Shown here one piece after another: positions 1 through 10,200 of a DNA stretch of 24,398 nucleotides. Position 1 is the first letter of the stretch; each line of letters starts with the position of its first letter. The DNA is from a virus. The DNA lies in IMG/VR virus record IMGVR_UViG_3300024348_000241, positions 1 through 24,398 of that record; one strand, written 5' to 3'. The position numbers and the translations under genes were made by a program. A model generated the notes under the pieces. The model was not told the origin of the DNA, searched no databases, and saw only the letters and a program-made list of their open reading frames with translations.

Positions 1-1266
1 TAGTATACAAATGTATGCGTTTACGCCTTGCGTTGCAACATCACCTGCATCATAGTATGTAGAGTTAGTATATGCCGCTTTCCATGCCGCGCCCTCATTT
101 AATTTATCCCAATAAGTTGTATTTGGGGGACGCTGTCCGTTTGAGTTAGCCTTAGCAAGATATGTATATCCTCCTAGTCTTACAACATCACCGACAATAT
201 AATCTTGGTTTGTAGAATCGTCACCGTAATCACCACGTAAATTAAACCCAGTTACAAATACTTGCCAGTCACTTGTTTGCTCTGCTGGTTTCTTTTCTAC
301 GTTATTGGTTTTAGCAATGTATGTATATCCGCCATATGTAACAATGTCACCTGGTTGATATTCTCTATATGCTCCCCATGTATCTTCAAATTCTAATCCA
401 GCAATAAAGATTGACCAATTAGCTTCATCTAGTCTTAAATTTTCATGAGTAGCACTTGATGTATGATATGTTGTACAAATCCATGTACCACCTGAATCTT
501 TAACAACATCATTTATTCTATAACGAGTTGCATTTGCCCATTCGCCCCTGTATTCAATACCTTTATGAAAATAATCCCATTTAGATTGATCTGCTTCTAA
601 GCCGAGTGTAATTGTTGCCGCAGATGTGTGGCCTGTATTTGCTCTATAAACCTGTCCACCGTATTTGGTTAAGTCACCAACTTTATATCGAGTATTAATA
701 GTCCAGTCTGTTTTCCAGTCTTGACCATCACTCATCATATCCCATTTAGCTTGATCAGTTTCTAGGCCAGTGGCTAGCGAAGCTGAACTTACATGATATA
801 CTGTACAGATGTAAATTCTTGAACCATACTTAACAATATCATTAACTTTGTAACGGGTATTAACTGTCCAATTACCTTTATAATCAAATCCTTCTGAAAA
901 TAGATCCCAATATGCCGAAGTGCTATCATCACCTAAATTACTTTCAAGGCCGCCAATAGTATCAGTGTCTGAAACATGTCCAGTATTACAAATATATAAT
1001 AATCCGCCATATTTTACAACGTCATTAATTTTATAAACTGACGAAACTGTCCATTCGCCCTTCCAAGTTTGACCGTCAGCAAACTGCTCCCATTTAGGAG
1101 TTGCGTTATTCAAATCTAACATAAAGTCAGTTTGTGCAATGTGTCCTACTATACATATAAAAGTTTTTCCGCCGTATCTTACTACGTCATCTTTATAGTA
1201 AGTGGTAGAAGAAGACCATTCATCTTTCCAAATAAATCTAATTCTTCCTAACTTAAACTCTGCCAT
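1..1266 (-). CDS. Tail adhesin with tandem CBM5/12-like repeats (partial, C-terminus off window)
   Basis: The frame is open from the ATG at 1266 to the window edge, giving 422 codons with no stop, so the 3' end is missing. It opens MAEFKLGRIRFIWK, close to the MAEFRIDRIRYNWK start of the next gene upstream. What is visible is about eight tandem repeats of 45-60 residues with the pattern W-x3-W...Y..-(G/N)D-(V/I)-V-x-Y-G-G-x-x-Y-x-C-x3-H-(T/V)S...W. This resembles the aromatic-rich chitin/cellulose-binding CBM5/12 fold (ChtBD3). Family knowledge suggests surface-glycan binding by a virion protein; I infer a fibre or baseplate-attached adhesin. A GGAG ribosome-binding site precedes the ATG, and a GATAAATAC late-promoter motif lies 25 bases further upstream, so this gene probably has its own transcript. 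The missing C-terminal part may hold a beta-helix like its paralogue. Confidence is high that it is a gene, moderate for the ligand class. Confidence 0.88.
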   Translation of the reverse strand, partial: MAEFKLGRIRFIWKDEWSSSTTYYKDDVVRYGGKTFICIVGHIAQTDFMLDLNNATPKWEQFADGQTWKGEWTVSSVYKINDVVKYGGLLYICNTGHVSDTDTIGGLESNLGDDSTSAYWDLFSEGFDYKGNWTVNTRYKVNDIVKYGSRIYICTVYHVSSASLATGLETDQAKWDMMSDGQDWKTDWTINTRYKVGDLTKYGGQVYRANTGHTSAATITLGLEADQSKWDYFHKGIEYRGEWANATRYRINDVVKDSGGTWICTTYHTSSATHENLRLDEANWSIFIAGLEFEDTWGAYREYQPGDIVTYGGYTYIAKTNNVEKKPAEQTSDWQVFVTGFNLRGDYGDDSTNQDYIVGDVVRLGGYTYLAKANSNGQRPPNTTYWDKLNEGAAWKAAYTNSTYYDAGDVATQGVNAYICIL

Positions 1267-1290
1267 GGGTAACTCCAATGTTATTACTTG

Positions 1291-1298
1291 TATTTATC
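1291..1298 (-). promoter_or_regulatory. T4-type late promoter, GATAAATAC
   Basis: The minus strand reads GATAAATAC in the 56-base gap between the 1626-aa gene and the partial adhesin gene. It matches the TATAAATA late -10 element of T4-like phages (gp55 sigma) at all but the first base, and sits just upstream of the ribosome-binding site and ATG at 1266. Confidence 0.6.
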
Positions 1299-1322
1299 AA
1301 AACCCTATACTCCTTGATCTTT

Positions 1323-4300
1323 CTATGTACCTGAACCGCCTGCAAACATTGCATGCGTCAACATACTACCTGCTACACCGTGAGCCGCACCACTGAGTGG
1401 ATCACCTTGAATATTAACTGTAGTAAGTATATTAATATTTCCGCCAAGTGCTTTAAAAATTCTATCGCCTGTAAAACTTATATCACCTGCATTTAATCTG
1501 TTAACTGCTACATCTGATCCACCACTTGAAATACGTGATTTAACATATATACCAATTGCCTTTTGTGTTGGTACAATATTATTTGAGTTAGCAGTAAACG
1601 TACCATCTGTACTAAACTCTCTAACAACAGCACCTGTTCCGCCTAGCACCACGCCGCCTAATGCTAACTCATCTAATCCGCTAAGATCAAAGAAACTAGC
1701 ATTAATTGATATTGTACCAGTTGATTGCTCGACTTCAAATAGTTCACCAACTCTAAAATTACCATCTTGGTCAGTACTTGTATAAAATACTCTACCGCCG
1801 TCATATTGTAATACTTCGTTAAATTGCTGTGGTTCGTTTACTGAATCAAATCCAAACACATATAATGCTGGATAGTTTGTATCTGTAAAGTTACCCGAGC
1901 CAATATCTAAGAAGTCGTGTCCTGTTAGTCTAATTTGGCTATATTTTTTTCTTAATGTAACATTAGTTGCATGTGTTACTGCTTCTGCTCTACCTAAACT
2001 TGGGCTAATTTGGAATTCAGCATCAAATGTTGGTGCTGACCCTCCACTTGAAATAGTCTTAACAACATAAAAAGTTACATCGTCTATTCCTGATATAGCA
2101 ATATTGTCACCCGGCCCCGGAAGTTCTGATAAATTATTAACTATTAGTCGATCTGTAATTTGTAAAAGTTCGGCATATCCATCACCTGATGAAACAGTAC
2201 TAATAACGCTAAAATGTCCTGTTCCTCTATTAGTCCAAGTTGGCCAACCAAGTACACCATCATTAATTCTTGCTACATTTGTTACAGCTAAAGTTGATAC
2301 AGGATCAAACACTGTAACTACAGGAGGATCACTAACATCATAAAAACTTCCTGGATTACTTATAACAAATGTTGCAATTCTGCCACTTCCTACAATAGCA
2401 ATAGCTTCTGCTTTTGCTCCAGTAATAATTCTAGTACCTGTTTCAGTAGCACTAGCAACACCAATCCAGTTACCATTATTTGCCGCAATACTAGTCCAAT
2501 CTGCGGCGGACTGTGTAACTCTAGAGTACCAACAAAATCCATCTCTACTCATTGCTACAATATCTGATAAGGGATCTAATGCAACAAATAAGCCTTCATT
2601 ATACGCAAGATCTCTCCATTGTCCTGTTTCCATACTACCTTCGTACCATGTTATTCCGTCAAGACTAACTGCTGTTACGCATCGTGTACTATCGCTTTTT
2701 TCTGATATAGCAACAAATCTATCGTTACCATATACTACTCTATTCCATTCTTGACTTGACGGAAGTGTACTTTGAACCCAAGATACCCCGTCGTCAATAC
2801 TGTAGTATGCTTTGTCGCCGCCTGCTTGAATTACAACAAACTTAGATTGGCCGTATGCTACACTAGCCCAATCAGCAGTAATTCCAATATTTACTGTAGC
2901 CCATGCACTACCGTTATCAGTTGACCTTGCTAAAGTTGATGATCCGGTGCTATCACTTGTTCTAGGAACTGCTATAACTACATCCGAACCGTTACCGCAC
3001 ACATCGCTCCAATCTAAAGATGTTGGAAGTGTGCTACTAGACCAAGTTGTTCCATCCGATGAATAACCTGCAGAACTTCCTGCTTCTGCAACTGCAATAT
3101 ATCTTGAATTATTAAACGTTACTGCCTGCCAATCAGCAGTTACTGGTAATGTACCTGTGCTCCAAGATAGCCCATCTGCTGATGTTGCCGCAGATGTTGA
3201 ACCCTTTGCAATAGCTACAAATCCCGATGTTCCGTATGTAATGCTTTGCCACCTAGCTGTTGCAGGTAACGAAGTTGTTTGTGTTTGGAATGAAGGATAA
3301 GGTATATCTACACGAGGTTCAATAACATAATAACTACTTTCATCTAGTGCAGGTGCAATTGGCATTCCTGTTACATGCTCCCACCCTGGAAGTCCTGTTG
3401 ATTCTTGCTCTACTGTTACAAGTTTAACCGCAGTATTAAATGTTTTAATTTTAGCATACTGTCCTGTTCCTGTTCCTGAATCAATTCTTATTCGCATACC
3501 TATATATTTTTCTTCTGTTCCTGTGTCAGCACCTGATAATGTAATTTGTGTTGTATTACCGTTTTGAGCTTTATTTAATACAAATTGATAATTAGCACCA
3601 CCAATAAAGTTAGAAGCTTCTTCTGTTGCAAAAATTTCTGAAATGCCCCCGGTTCTAAACTCGTTATAATCTAAGACTTGGCCAATACCTGGTCCTGCAA
3701 ATGACACTGTTGCATTTGTATAATTTTGTCCTGCATTTGAAAATCCAAATCCGTATATTTGATTTTTATCAGTATATGTGTTATAAATTTGTGCTTGTTT
3801 AGATCTGTTATTAACTGTTGCCGTTGCTGGTGTTTCACTACTATTATAACCTTCAGCTACGCTACCATATAGTCCGTATGAGTTGTTACCGTTTAGTGCT
3901 CTTATCTTGCCGCCATCAGTACAAAGATAACCAATATGGCAATAGTATGTAAACACACTAACAAGCTCTGATAGCCCGTCTGCATTGACCCAATATCCAA
4001 TACCGTCACTTAATATCTGTGTAAAGTCATTTGCAACCATAGACTTATTACCGCCATTATGTAAAGTTCCATCAACTTTCATTCCAATACACCCATTACC
4101 GAATGTTGATACGTTTTGTACATATGGAGATTTACTAGTAATGTGTGCATATGTATCACCTGGTCCATTTGCTGGATCTAATGCAACATACGCTCCAGCA
4201 CTTGGGCGTCTTGTTAAATTATCATTAGGATCACCTAGTGTTCCGTTTAGCCCTTGTAGTGACATATTTCTTAAACCTGATCCATTGTGCATTCTAAACA

Positions 4301-6203
4301 TATCAGAGGTTTCATAACCAGCCGCAGGCTGTACTGTTACGCTTCTTAATTCGTCGCCAACAATAGCTGTATCTGCTGGAACAACAATTGGTAACACTTC
4401 TTGATATAATCCTGTTGCACAGAATATTGTAGCAGGTGCTCTTGTAGCAATATCGCCTCGTATATATTGACATGCATAATTAATAGATGCATATGCTGTA
4501 GCAGGATTACCCCCAAACCCTACAGCATCAGTTCCGTTAGGAGAAACATAGTAAACGTTAACTGTTTTATTTAAATCCTCCCATTTTACTATATTAGTAT
4601 CATCAACTTTTAATGCCGAACCTGCAACTCCTATAGTAAGGTTTGTTGGTCCTGCTGTACTTCCGTCGTATGTTGTATTGTATGTACGCATGTCACCTCT
4701 ATAGCGTAACGTATTGTTTACAGCGGCAGTTGAATTACCAAAATATATAGTCCAATAACTATTTGCTCCTGTTTCTGGATCTACGTCAAATATAGGTCTT
4801 GCTTCAAATATATTACTATAATGTTGCTTCTTGCAAATGTATGTAATACTCCTGTCCATAACAACGTCACCTGGGTAGTATTGGAAGAAGCTACTATCAG
4901 ATGCATCGCCTACAGTTTCGTACCCTAAGAACTCTTGCCATTCACCTTTCCAAAATATTCCTGTTACTAATAGTAACCATTTAGATACACCTTCAGCGTT
5001 GTATATTCCGTCCTTTATTGGTTGATCACTACCGCCGGGGTCAGTGTCGCCTGGCTCAACTAGATCACTTGGTATTATTAAAACTCTTGCTTCGTATAAG
5101 TATCCATTCTTTCTTACTACGCTACCCATTGGATATACTTGTGTAATATCCCAATCGCCTTTAAAATCATATCCTCTAGTTAATAATTCCCACTTGCCGG
5201 CGTCTTGTAATAATCCTTGTTCAAAAGGAGTTTCGCCTATGCTAAGTTCTAAACATGTATATGTATATCCGCCATACGTAACAATGTCACCTGGTTGATA
5301 AAGTACTGCCGCGTTCCATTCTGTTTCGTATCCTAAACCAGGAACCCAAAGATCCCAATCCACTCCATTAAAGAATGTATCAGTTCCACTCATTCCTCTT
5401 TTTGCTTTATATAAACTAGAACCGTATCTTACAATATCGTTAGTTTTATAGTAACTACCAGTCCACTCGCCTTTATATTCAATGCCTACGCTAACTAATT
5501 CCCACTTAGCTATACTTGAATCTAAACCTAAATCAGTACCAATACCTTCTGTTATGTCATCATTACTTGTATGGCCTACTGTACATCTATATAAGTTGCC
5601 GCCGTATCTTACTACATCATCTTTAATATATCGTGTTCCTACAGCCCAATTATTTTTCCAAAAATCACTTCTTTGAAGTACTGCCCATTTTGATTGGTCG
5701 TATTCTATTCCTGCATTGGTTGTATTTGATTGGTGGTCAGTAAGGCAAATATATACAATACCATTATAACGTACTACATCATTCTTTTTATATTCTGTAA
5801 ATGCTGACCATAGATTTAACCAATTATAACCTTTAGCAAACGGGGTCCATTTAGCTTGATCGTTTTCTAATCCTAATGCTACGCTAGATGCACTAGTATG
5901 ACTATCAATACAACTATAAACAATTCCTCTATATTTTATTAAATCATTAACTTTGTAAAATGTTGACGGTAGCCAGTCGCCCTTCCAGGCTTTACCGTCG
6001 GCTACTTGTTCCCACTTAGGTGTTGATTCGCCGCTTATTGTATAATCTAAGTCTGTGTTAAAATCAGCAGATGCAGTGTGACTTGTTAAAGCAACAAATG
6101 CTTTACCACCGTATGAAATTATGTCATCTTTAATATAAGCTGTTCCGGTAACCCAAGTACCTTTCCAGTTATACCTAATCCTATCAATTCTAAATTCTGC
6201 CAT
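1323..6203 (-). CDS. Large multidomain tail fibre/adhesin: CBM repeats, beta-helix, beta-propeller
   Basis: This 1626-aa protein is probably a virion adhesin. Residues 1 to about 485 hold eight CBM5/12-like repeats (W...W...Y..(N/G)D.V.Y.G..Y.C...H). From about 550 to 785 there is a pectate-lyase/DUF1565-like right-handed beta-helix, starting with YYVSPNGTDA and shared in weaker form with the 1415- and 1709-aa fibres. From about 970 to 1260 there are seven repeats of roughly 40 residues with the pattern (D/R)W..(V/I).(Y/F)....(F/Y)VA.........S.DG..W, which look like Asp-box/BNR blades and would close a seven-bladed propeller. The C-terminal region carries FYTSTDQDGNFRVGELFEV, which matches FTSVDHRGDFRVGDAFYV in the 1709-aa fibre, and ends in a Gly/Ala-rich tail. 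The ATG at 6203 has an AGGAAAG ribosome-binding site. No catalytic residues could be assigned, so I call it binding rather than enzymatic. Confidence 0.9.
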   Translation of the reverse strand: MAEFRIDRIRYNWKGTWVTGTAYIKDDIISYGGKAFVALTSHTASADFNTDLDYTISGESTPKWEQVADGKAWKGDWLPSTFYKVNDLIKYRGIVYSCIDSHTSASSVALGLENDQAKWTPFAKGYNWLNLWSAFTEYKKNDVVRYNGIVYICLTDHQSNTTNAGIEYDQSKWAVLQRSDFWKNNWAVGTRYIKDDVVRYGGNLYRCTVGHTSNDDITEGIGTDLGLDSSIAKWELVSVGIEYKGEWTGSYYKTNDIVRYGSSLYKAKRGMSGTDTFFNGVDWDLWVPGLGYETEWNAAVLYQPGDIVTYGGYTYTCLELSIGETPFEQGLLQDAGKWELLTRGYDFKGDWDITQVYPMGSVVRKNGYLYEARVLIIPSDLVEPGDTDPGGSDQPIKDGIYNAEGVSKWLLLVTGIFWKGEWQEFLGYETVGDASDSSFFQYYPGDVVMDRSITYICKKQHYSNIFEARPIFDVDPETGANSYWTIYFGNSTAAVNNTLRYRGDMRTYNTTYDGSTAGPTNLTIGVAGSALKVDDTNIVKWEDLNKTVNVYYVSPNGTDAVGFGGNPATAYASINYACQYIRGDIATRAPATIFCATGLYQEVLPIVVPADTAIVGDELRSVTVQPAAGYETSDMFRMHNGSGLRNMSLQGLNGTLGDPNDNLTRRPSAGAYVALDPANGPGDTYAHITSKSPYVQNVSTFGNGCIGMKVDGTLHNGGNKSMVANDFTQILSDGIGYWVNADGLSELVSVFTYYCHIGYLCTDGGKIRALNGNNSYGLYGSVAEGYNSSETPATATVNNRSKQAQIYNTYTDKNQIYGFGFSNAGQNYTNATVSFAGPGIGQVLDYNEFRTGGISEIFATEEASNFIGGANYQFVLNKAQNGNTTQITLSGADTGTEEKYIGMRIRIDSGTGTGQYAKIKTFNTAVKLVTVEQESTGLPGWEHVTGMPIAPALDESSYYVIEPRVDIPYPSFQTQTTSLPATARWQSITYGTSGFVAIAKGSTSAATSADGLSWSTGTLPVTADWQAVTFNNSRYIAVAEAGSSAGYSSDGTTWSSSTLPTSLDWSDVCGNGSDVVIAVPRTSDSTGSSTLARSTDNGSAWATVNIGITADWASVAYGQSKFVVIQAGGDKAYYSIDDGVSWVQSTLPSSQEWNRVVYGNDRFVAISEKSDSTRCVTAVSLDGITWYEGSMETGQWRDLAYNEGLFVALDPLSDIVAMSRDGFCWYSRVTQSAADWTSIAANNGNWIGVASATETGTRIITGAKAEAIAIVGSGRIATFVISNPGSFYDVSDPPVVTVFDPVSTLAVTNVARINDGVLGWPTWTNRGTGHFSVISTVSSGDGYAELLQITDRLIVNNLSELPGPGDNIAISGIDDVTFYVVKTISSGGSAPTFDAEFQISPSLGRAEAVTHATNVTLRKKYSQIRLTGHDFLDIGSGNFTDTNYPALYVFGFDSVNEPQQFNEVLQYDGGRVFYTSTDQDGNFRVGELFEVEQSTGTISINASFFDLSGLDELALGGVVLGGTGAVVREFSTDGTFTANSNNIVPTQKAIGIYVKSRISSGGSDVAVNRLNAGDISFTGDRIFKALGGNINILTTVNIQGDPLSGAAHGVAGSMLTHAMFAGGSGT

Positions 6204-6218
6204 TTTCTTTCCTAATCT

Positions 6219-6941
6219 TTAAGTAAGTGTATTTATTTGTCCGCCCATACCACTATGATTTACACAGTAATAATATAACGTTGGAGCGTTAACCGGAATT
6301 TGTATTTTAACATATGCGCCTTCTAACCCTGCTGTACTAATAGTAGTAACTCCAGTAGTATATTCTACTCCGCCACCATGTATTCCGTTTGGCGTTGTTG
6401 AAAATCTAATTGGATGAGTATTATTTGAAGAATCAGCTTGTCCAAATGTATAAGTTTGTCCTTCAAATAAATTTAATGTAGGAGCAACAATATCGTTAAG
6501 ATAAAACTTATTACCTGATCCTGGATTAGCTATTGTAACTTTAAAATGCTTTGGATTATAGTCTCCACTACCGTCAGTACTAACACCTGTTGGATATGTA
6601 TAAGGTCTATTAAATCTAACAACTAGTTCGCCTTCATCGTTAATGTAATAAAATAAGTGTCTTTCGTCCCAGCGTAGTTGTTCATATGTTAAATTCTCAT
6701 AAACATATTCATGATTTTGATCTCTTCCCTCAAAGAAGTCAGTTCCTTGTTCAAAGTCTTTATAATTATTATTAGGATCGCCTGGCGCATTTACTTGTAT
6801 AGTTGCATTTGGATCCATTTGATCTACTTTTGTAATAAACAATTCACCATCGTCAGTTCTACGTAGACCGTAAAAAAATCTACCATCTACACCACCTAAT
6901 ATATTGTCTGCACTGTTACCAAAATATGCTGTGTTTGACAT
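6219..6941 (-). CDS. Virion protein with C-terminal cupredoxin-like domain
   Basis: This 240-aa protein has an N-terminal half of unknown fold that opens MSNTAYFGNS and contains a YEQLRWDERHLFYYINDEGE stretch. The C-terminal 95 residues look like a cupredoxin. A beta-rich segment (FYLND...NLFEGQTYTFGQ) is followed by NNTHPIRFS with His176, and near the end YYYCVNHSGMGG gives Cys226, His229 and Met232. The spacing His...Cys-x2-His-x2-Met resembles the type-1 copper ligand set of plastocyanin-like proteins, though copper binding is an inference. There is no signal peptide. It is the third gene of a run with the 1709-aa fibre and the 109-aa protein, which indicates a virion role near the tail fibres. 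The last codons overlap the weak late-promoter motif of the next gene. Confidence 0.85.
   Translation of the reverse strand: MSNTAYFGNSADNILGGVDGRFFYGLRRTDDGELFITKVDQMDPNATIQVNAPGDPNNNYKDFEQGTDFFEGRDQNHEYVYENLTYEQLRWDERHLFYYINDEGELVVRFNRPYTYPTGVSTDGSGDYNPKHFKVTIANPGSGNKFYLNDIVAPTLNLFEGQTYTFGQADSSNNTHPIRFSTTPNGIHGGGVEYTTGVTTISTAGLEGAYVKIQIPVNAPTLYYYCVNHSGMGGQINTLT
6230..6237 (-). promoter_or_regulatory. Possible weak late promoter, AATAAATAC
   Basis: The minus strand reads AATAAATAC, 27 bases upstream of the ATG of the 1626-aa gene, the same distance as the better copies in this window. The first base differs from the consensus and the motif lies inside the last codons of the upstream gene, so it could be chance. 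Confidence 0.35.
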
Positions 6942-6951
6942 TTAATTACTC

Positions 6952-7281
6952 CTATACTATATCTACGTAACTTATAATAGCATCACAGCTATCACTTAAA
7001 TTACTCTGTATCAGTAAAGAATTGTTTGCAGGGATAATTAACTTTTCTCCTCCAAGCATTCCTTTGAAACTACTATTTGGTGCTATCATTACATCTTTCA
7101 TAAAGTAACCTTCAACACTTGTATCATCCTTAACATAGATATTTACATTTACTGCAAAGTCTGTTATGTTTGCAACGTTAATTCCTAGCACAGTTGCGTT
7201 AGTTGATCCGTCACTTGCGAACACTTCAATTTTTTGTGTTCCTATGTTTTTAATAATCTTGTTTCTAAAATATGTTGCCAT
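6952..7281 (-). CDS. Small virion protein, beta-sandwich-like
   Basis: I do not recognise a named family for this 109-aa protein, MATYFRNKIIKNIGTQ to SYVDIV. It has alternating hydrophobic strands, no signal peptide and no membrane segment. Its second half (..LGGEKLIIPANNSLLIQS....ISYVDIV) lines up by eye with the second half of the 112-aa protein at 18305-18643 (..DSEKVVLEAGDKITMLG....VSFLEV), so the two may be paralogues with the same jelly-roll-like fold. It begins only a few bases after the 1709-aa fibre gene ends, with the ribosome-binding site AGGA overlapping that stop codon, so translation is probably coupled. It ends 10 bases before the cupredoxin-domain gene. By position it is a small structural or fibre-attachment protein; the function is not shown. 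Confidence 0.75.
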   Translation of the reverse strand: MATYFRNKIIKNIGTQKIEVFASDGSTNATVLGINVANITDFAVNVNIYVKDDTSVEGYFMKDVMIAPNSSFKGMLGGEKLIIPANNSLLIQSNLSDSCDAIISYVDIV

Positions 7282-7285
7282 CTTT

Positions 7286-10200
7286 TTATCCTAACGCTAA
7301 AACGTACTCCAATGCTAATGCCTCTGCATCACTAAAACTTATTCCGCCACTTGAACCTGCAACTGATACCCAGTTAGTTCCGTTAAATATTTCTACTCGA
7401 GCCGATGTAGTATTATACCGTGTCATGCCTGTTTCTGCATTAGATACACTTGGCCTTGTAGCATCAGTACCAATAGGAATAACAACTCCTTTAGTACCTG
7501 CAAATTTAAAATAACCAGTTCCTGTTGGTTGAAATACTGTTTGACTGTCAGTAACTGTATTTGTAATAGTATTGTTTTTAATCTTAAAGTTATCTATTAC
7601 AACACTACCAGTACCATTAGCATTTAAATTTAAATCTGTGTTAGTACTTATCGTTGTTATAGTACTCCCATCAATTTCTATATCATCAACTTCTAATTTG
7701 TTTGTAGAAAATTTAGTTGCATCTAAACTAGCAGTAAGTGAGCCACTGTTATAAAATCTAATAATATTATCGTTAGCACCTGGTGTATTTTCTGCTGTAA
7801 TATATGTATCATTGTCACTATCTGTAAGCGATGTACTTAATTCTACCCAACTTCCGTTATAACCTTCAAATTTATTAGTTGTTGTATTATAACGTGTCAT
7901 GCCTGTTACAGGACTTGCATTCCTTTGTGCAGTTGTACCTTTTGGAAATAATATACTATCTGTACTGTTGATTTGTAGTACACCCGATTCTGGTGTTAAC
8001 ACCATATCGCCATCAGTACTTAATACATTAGCGTTAAAACTAAAGTTGCCTGTAGTAACAGATCCTGTTCCATTTGCTCTAAGTTCTAAATTACTATTAC
8101 TAGTAGTTGTAGTAATAAAATTATCATCAATTAAAATATCACCGGTAGTAAAACTATTTGCTGTAATTTTTCCTGTGCTATTTAAAGTATTAAGTGTTAC
8201 TGTTCCATCTACAGTTAAGTCATTTGTAATAACAACATTATTATTTGGAATACTAATATTTCCGGTGCCGTTTGCACGTAATTCTAAATCACTATTGCTT
8301 TGTGTTGTAGTAATAAAGTTATCATCTATTCTAATATCTTCAAAATTCGCAACGCCTGTTACTGTTAATGTTCCAGTAATTAATGCATCACCAGCATTAA
8401 ACGCTCCACTAGTTGTAATATTTGTAAAGTTTGTATTACCGTTTATTGTTAAATCATTTGTAATTAAAACGTCATTGTTTGGTACAAGAACTGTACCAGT
8501 TCCATTTGCTCTAAGTTCTAAATTACTATTACTAGTAGTTGTAGTAATAATATTATCATTAATTTCAATATCTTCAAAATTAACTTGACCGTTAATAGTC
8601 ATAGTATCATTAACTACAATATTTCCAGTGTTAACTGTTGAAGCAGTGGCTGCCCCTAAAACTGCTGTTCCGCTTACAGTTAAGTTGTTATCGATAACTG
8701 TATTGCTATTAGTTATTTTAACAACACCTGTACCTGCGGCTTCTAATTCTAAATCACTATCACTATCTGTTGTTCTTAGTACGTTACCAGCAACTTGAAT
8801 ATTTTCAAAGTTTGCCTGTCCTAATATAGATGTAGTACCAGTTACATTTAAATTTCCTGTTACTGTAGCAGTATCACTAACATTCAAGTTTTGTGGAGTA
8901 AATGCACCTAGCACAGAAAGATTTTGTTCAATTACAAGATTGTTTTCTGGTATAATTATTCTGCCTGTACCATTTGCACGTAGTTCTAAATCGCTATTAC
9001 TAATAGTAGTACTAATAACGTTATCGTCAATTTGTATATTTTCAAACTGGAACGCTCCGGCAACTGACAATGTGTTAACGTTTACACTATTTGCTGTAAT
9101 ATTTCCACTTGCTGTAAGATTAGTAAGAGTTAATCCTCCACTAATAGCAACATCACCGCCTACTGCTAAATCTGTTCCTGCAGGAACAATAACGTTTCCA
9201 CTACCGCTTGCTGAAATTTCTAAATCACTGTTAGTATCACTTGTACTAATAGTATTATTGATAATGTTAATATTATCAAATACTGCACTACCTGCAACAG
9301 TAAGTCCGTTATTTACTACCAAATCACCACTTAGTGTAGTACTACCCGATGACTGAACAATATTCCCTGCAACAGTAAGTCCGTTTGTAGTTCTAACTTC
9401 TGCATTAAATGTTGCAATTCCGGTTACATCTATTGTATCAGAAACAACTAAGTCAGTTAAAATATTAACTTTACCTGTACCGTTTGGAGCTAGGTCTAAG
9501 TTAGAATCTGATATTGTAGTTTCAATTTTGTTACCTGAAATTATAATATTATCTAAGTCTAAATTATTAGCAAAAACATTATTCCATCGTTTTGTGTTTG
9601 TTCCTATATTAAATGTTGCATCTATATTTGGTATTAAATTACTATCAATATCACCAGTAAATTGTATACCATCAGTGTCAGCATCTCCAATAGTAATATC
9701 GCCACCAATAGTAACATTGCCTGTTACATCTAAGTTGCCGGTTATATTTGTATTGTCTGATATATTAACTGATCCACTAACACTTGATATTGTCATATCA
9801 GTAGTTAATGTTTTAATTGTACTACCTTGTATTCTAAAATCACCAGTTTCAATTTTAGTACCATCAATAAATGTTGTATCAGACCCTGTTTGAAAAGTTA
9901 AACCATTTGTAGTAATAACTTCTAAGTTTGCTGTATTAAATTGTACTTGTCCTGTTTCTTGATCAACATAAAATGCATCACCTACTCTAAAGTCACCTCT
10001 GTGGTCAACACTAGTAAAATTAACTTTAGCTGAGTTAGCCTCAACAACTTCATTAGCTTGTACTACTGTAGACTTATCATTATCAACTGCTTTGCCGTTA
10101 CCAATATATGCAAAGTTTTGACCAACCAAATACATAATAACACCCGGACCGTCGCCATATGCTCCATATGTTCCGTATACATTTGCACTACCAATAGATC

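Noticed and set aside
7899-8588. 229-codon open frame on the plus strand
   Set aside because: Same reason: it is the mirror of the SNSDLELRANGTG repeats of the 1709-aa fibre, rich in Leu/Ser/Val without domain features.
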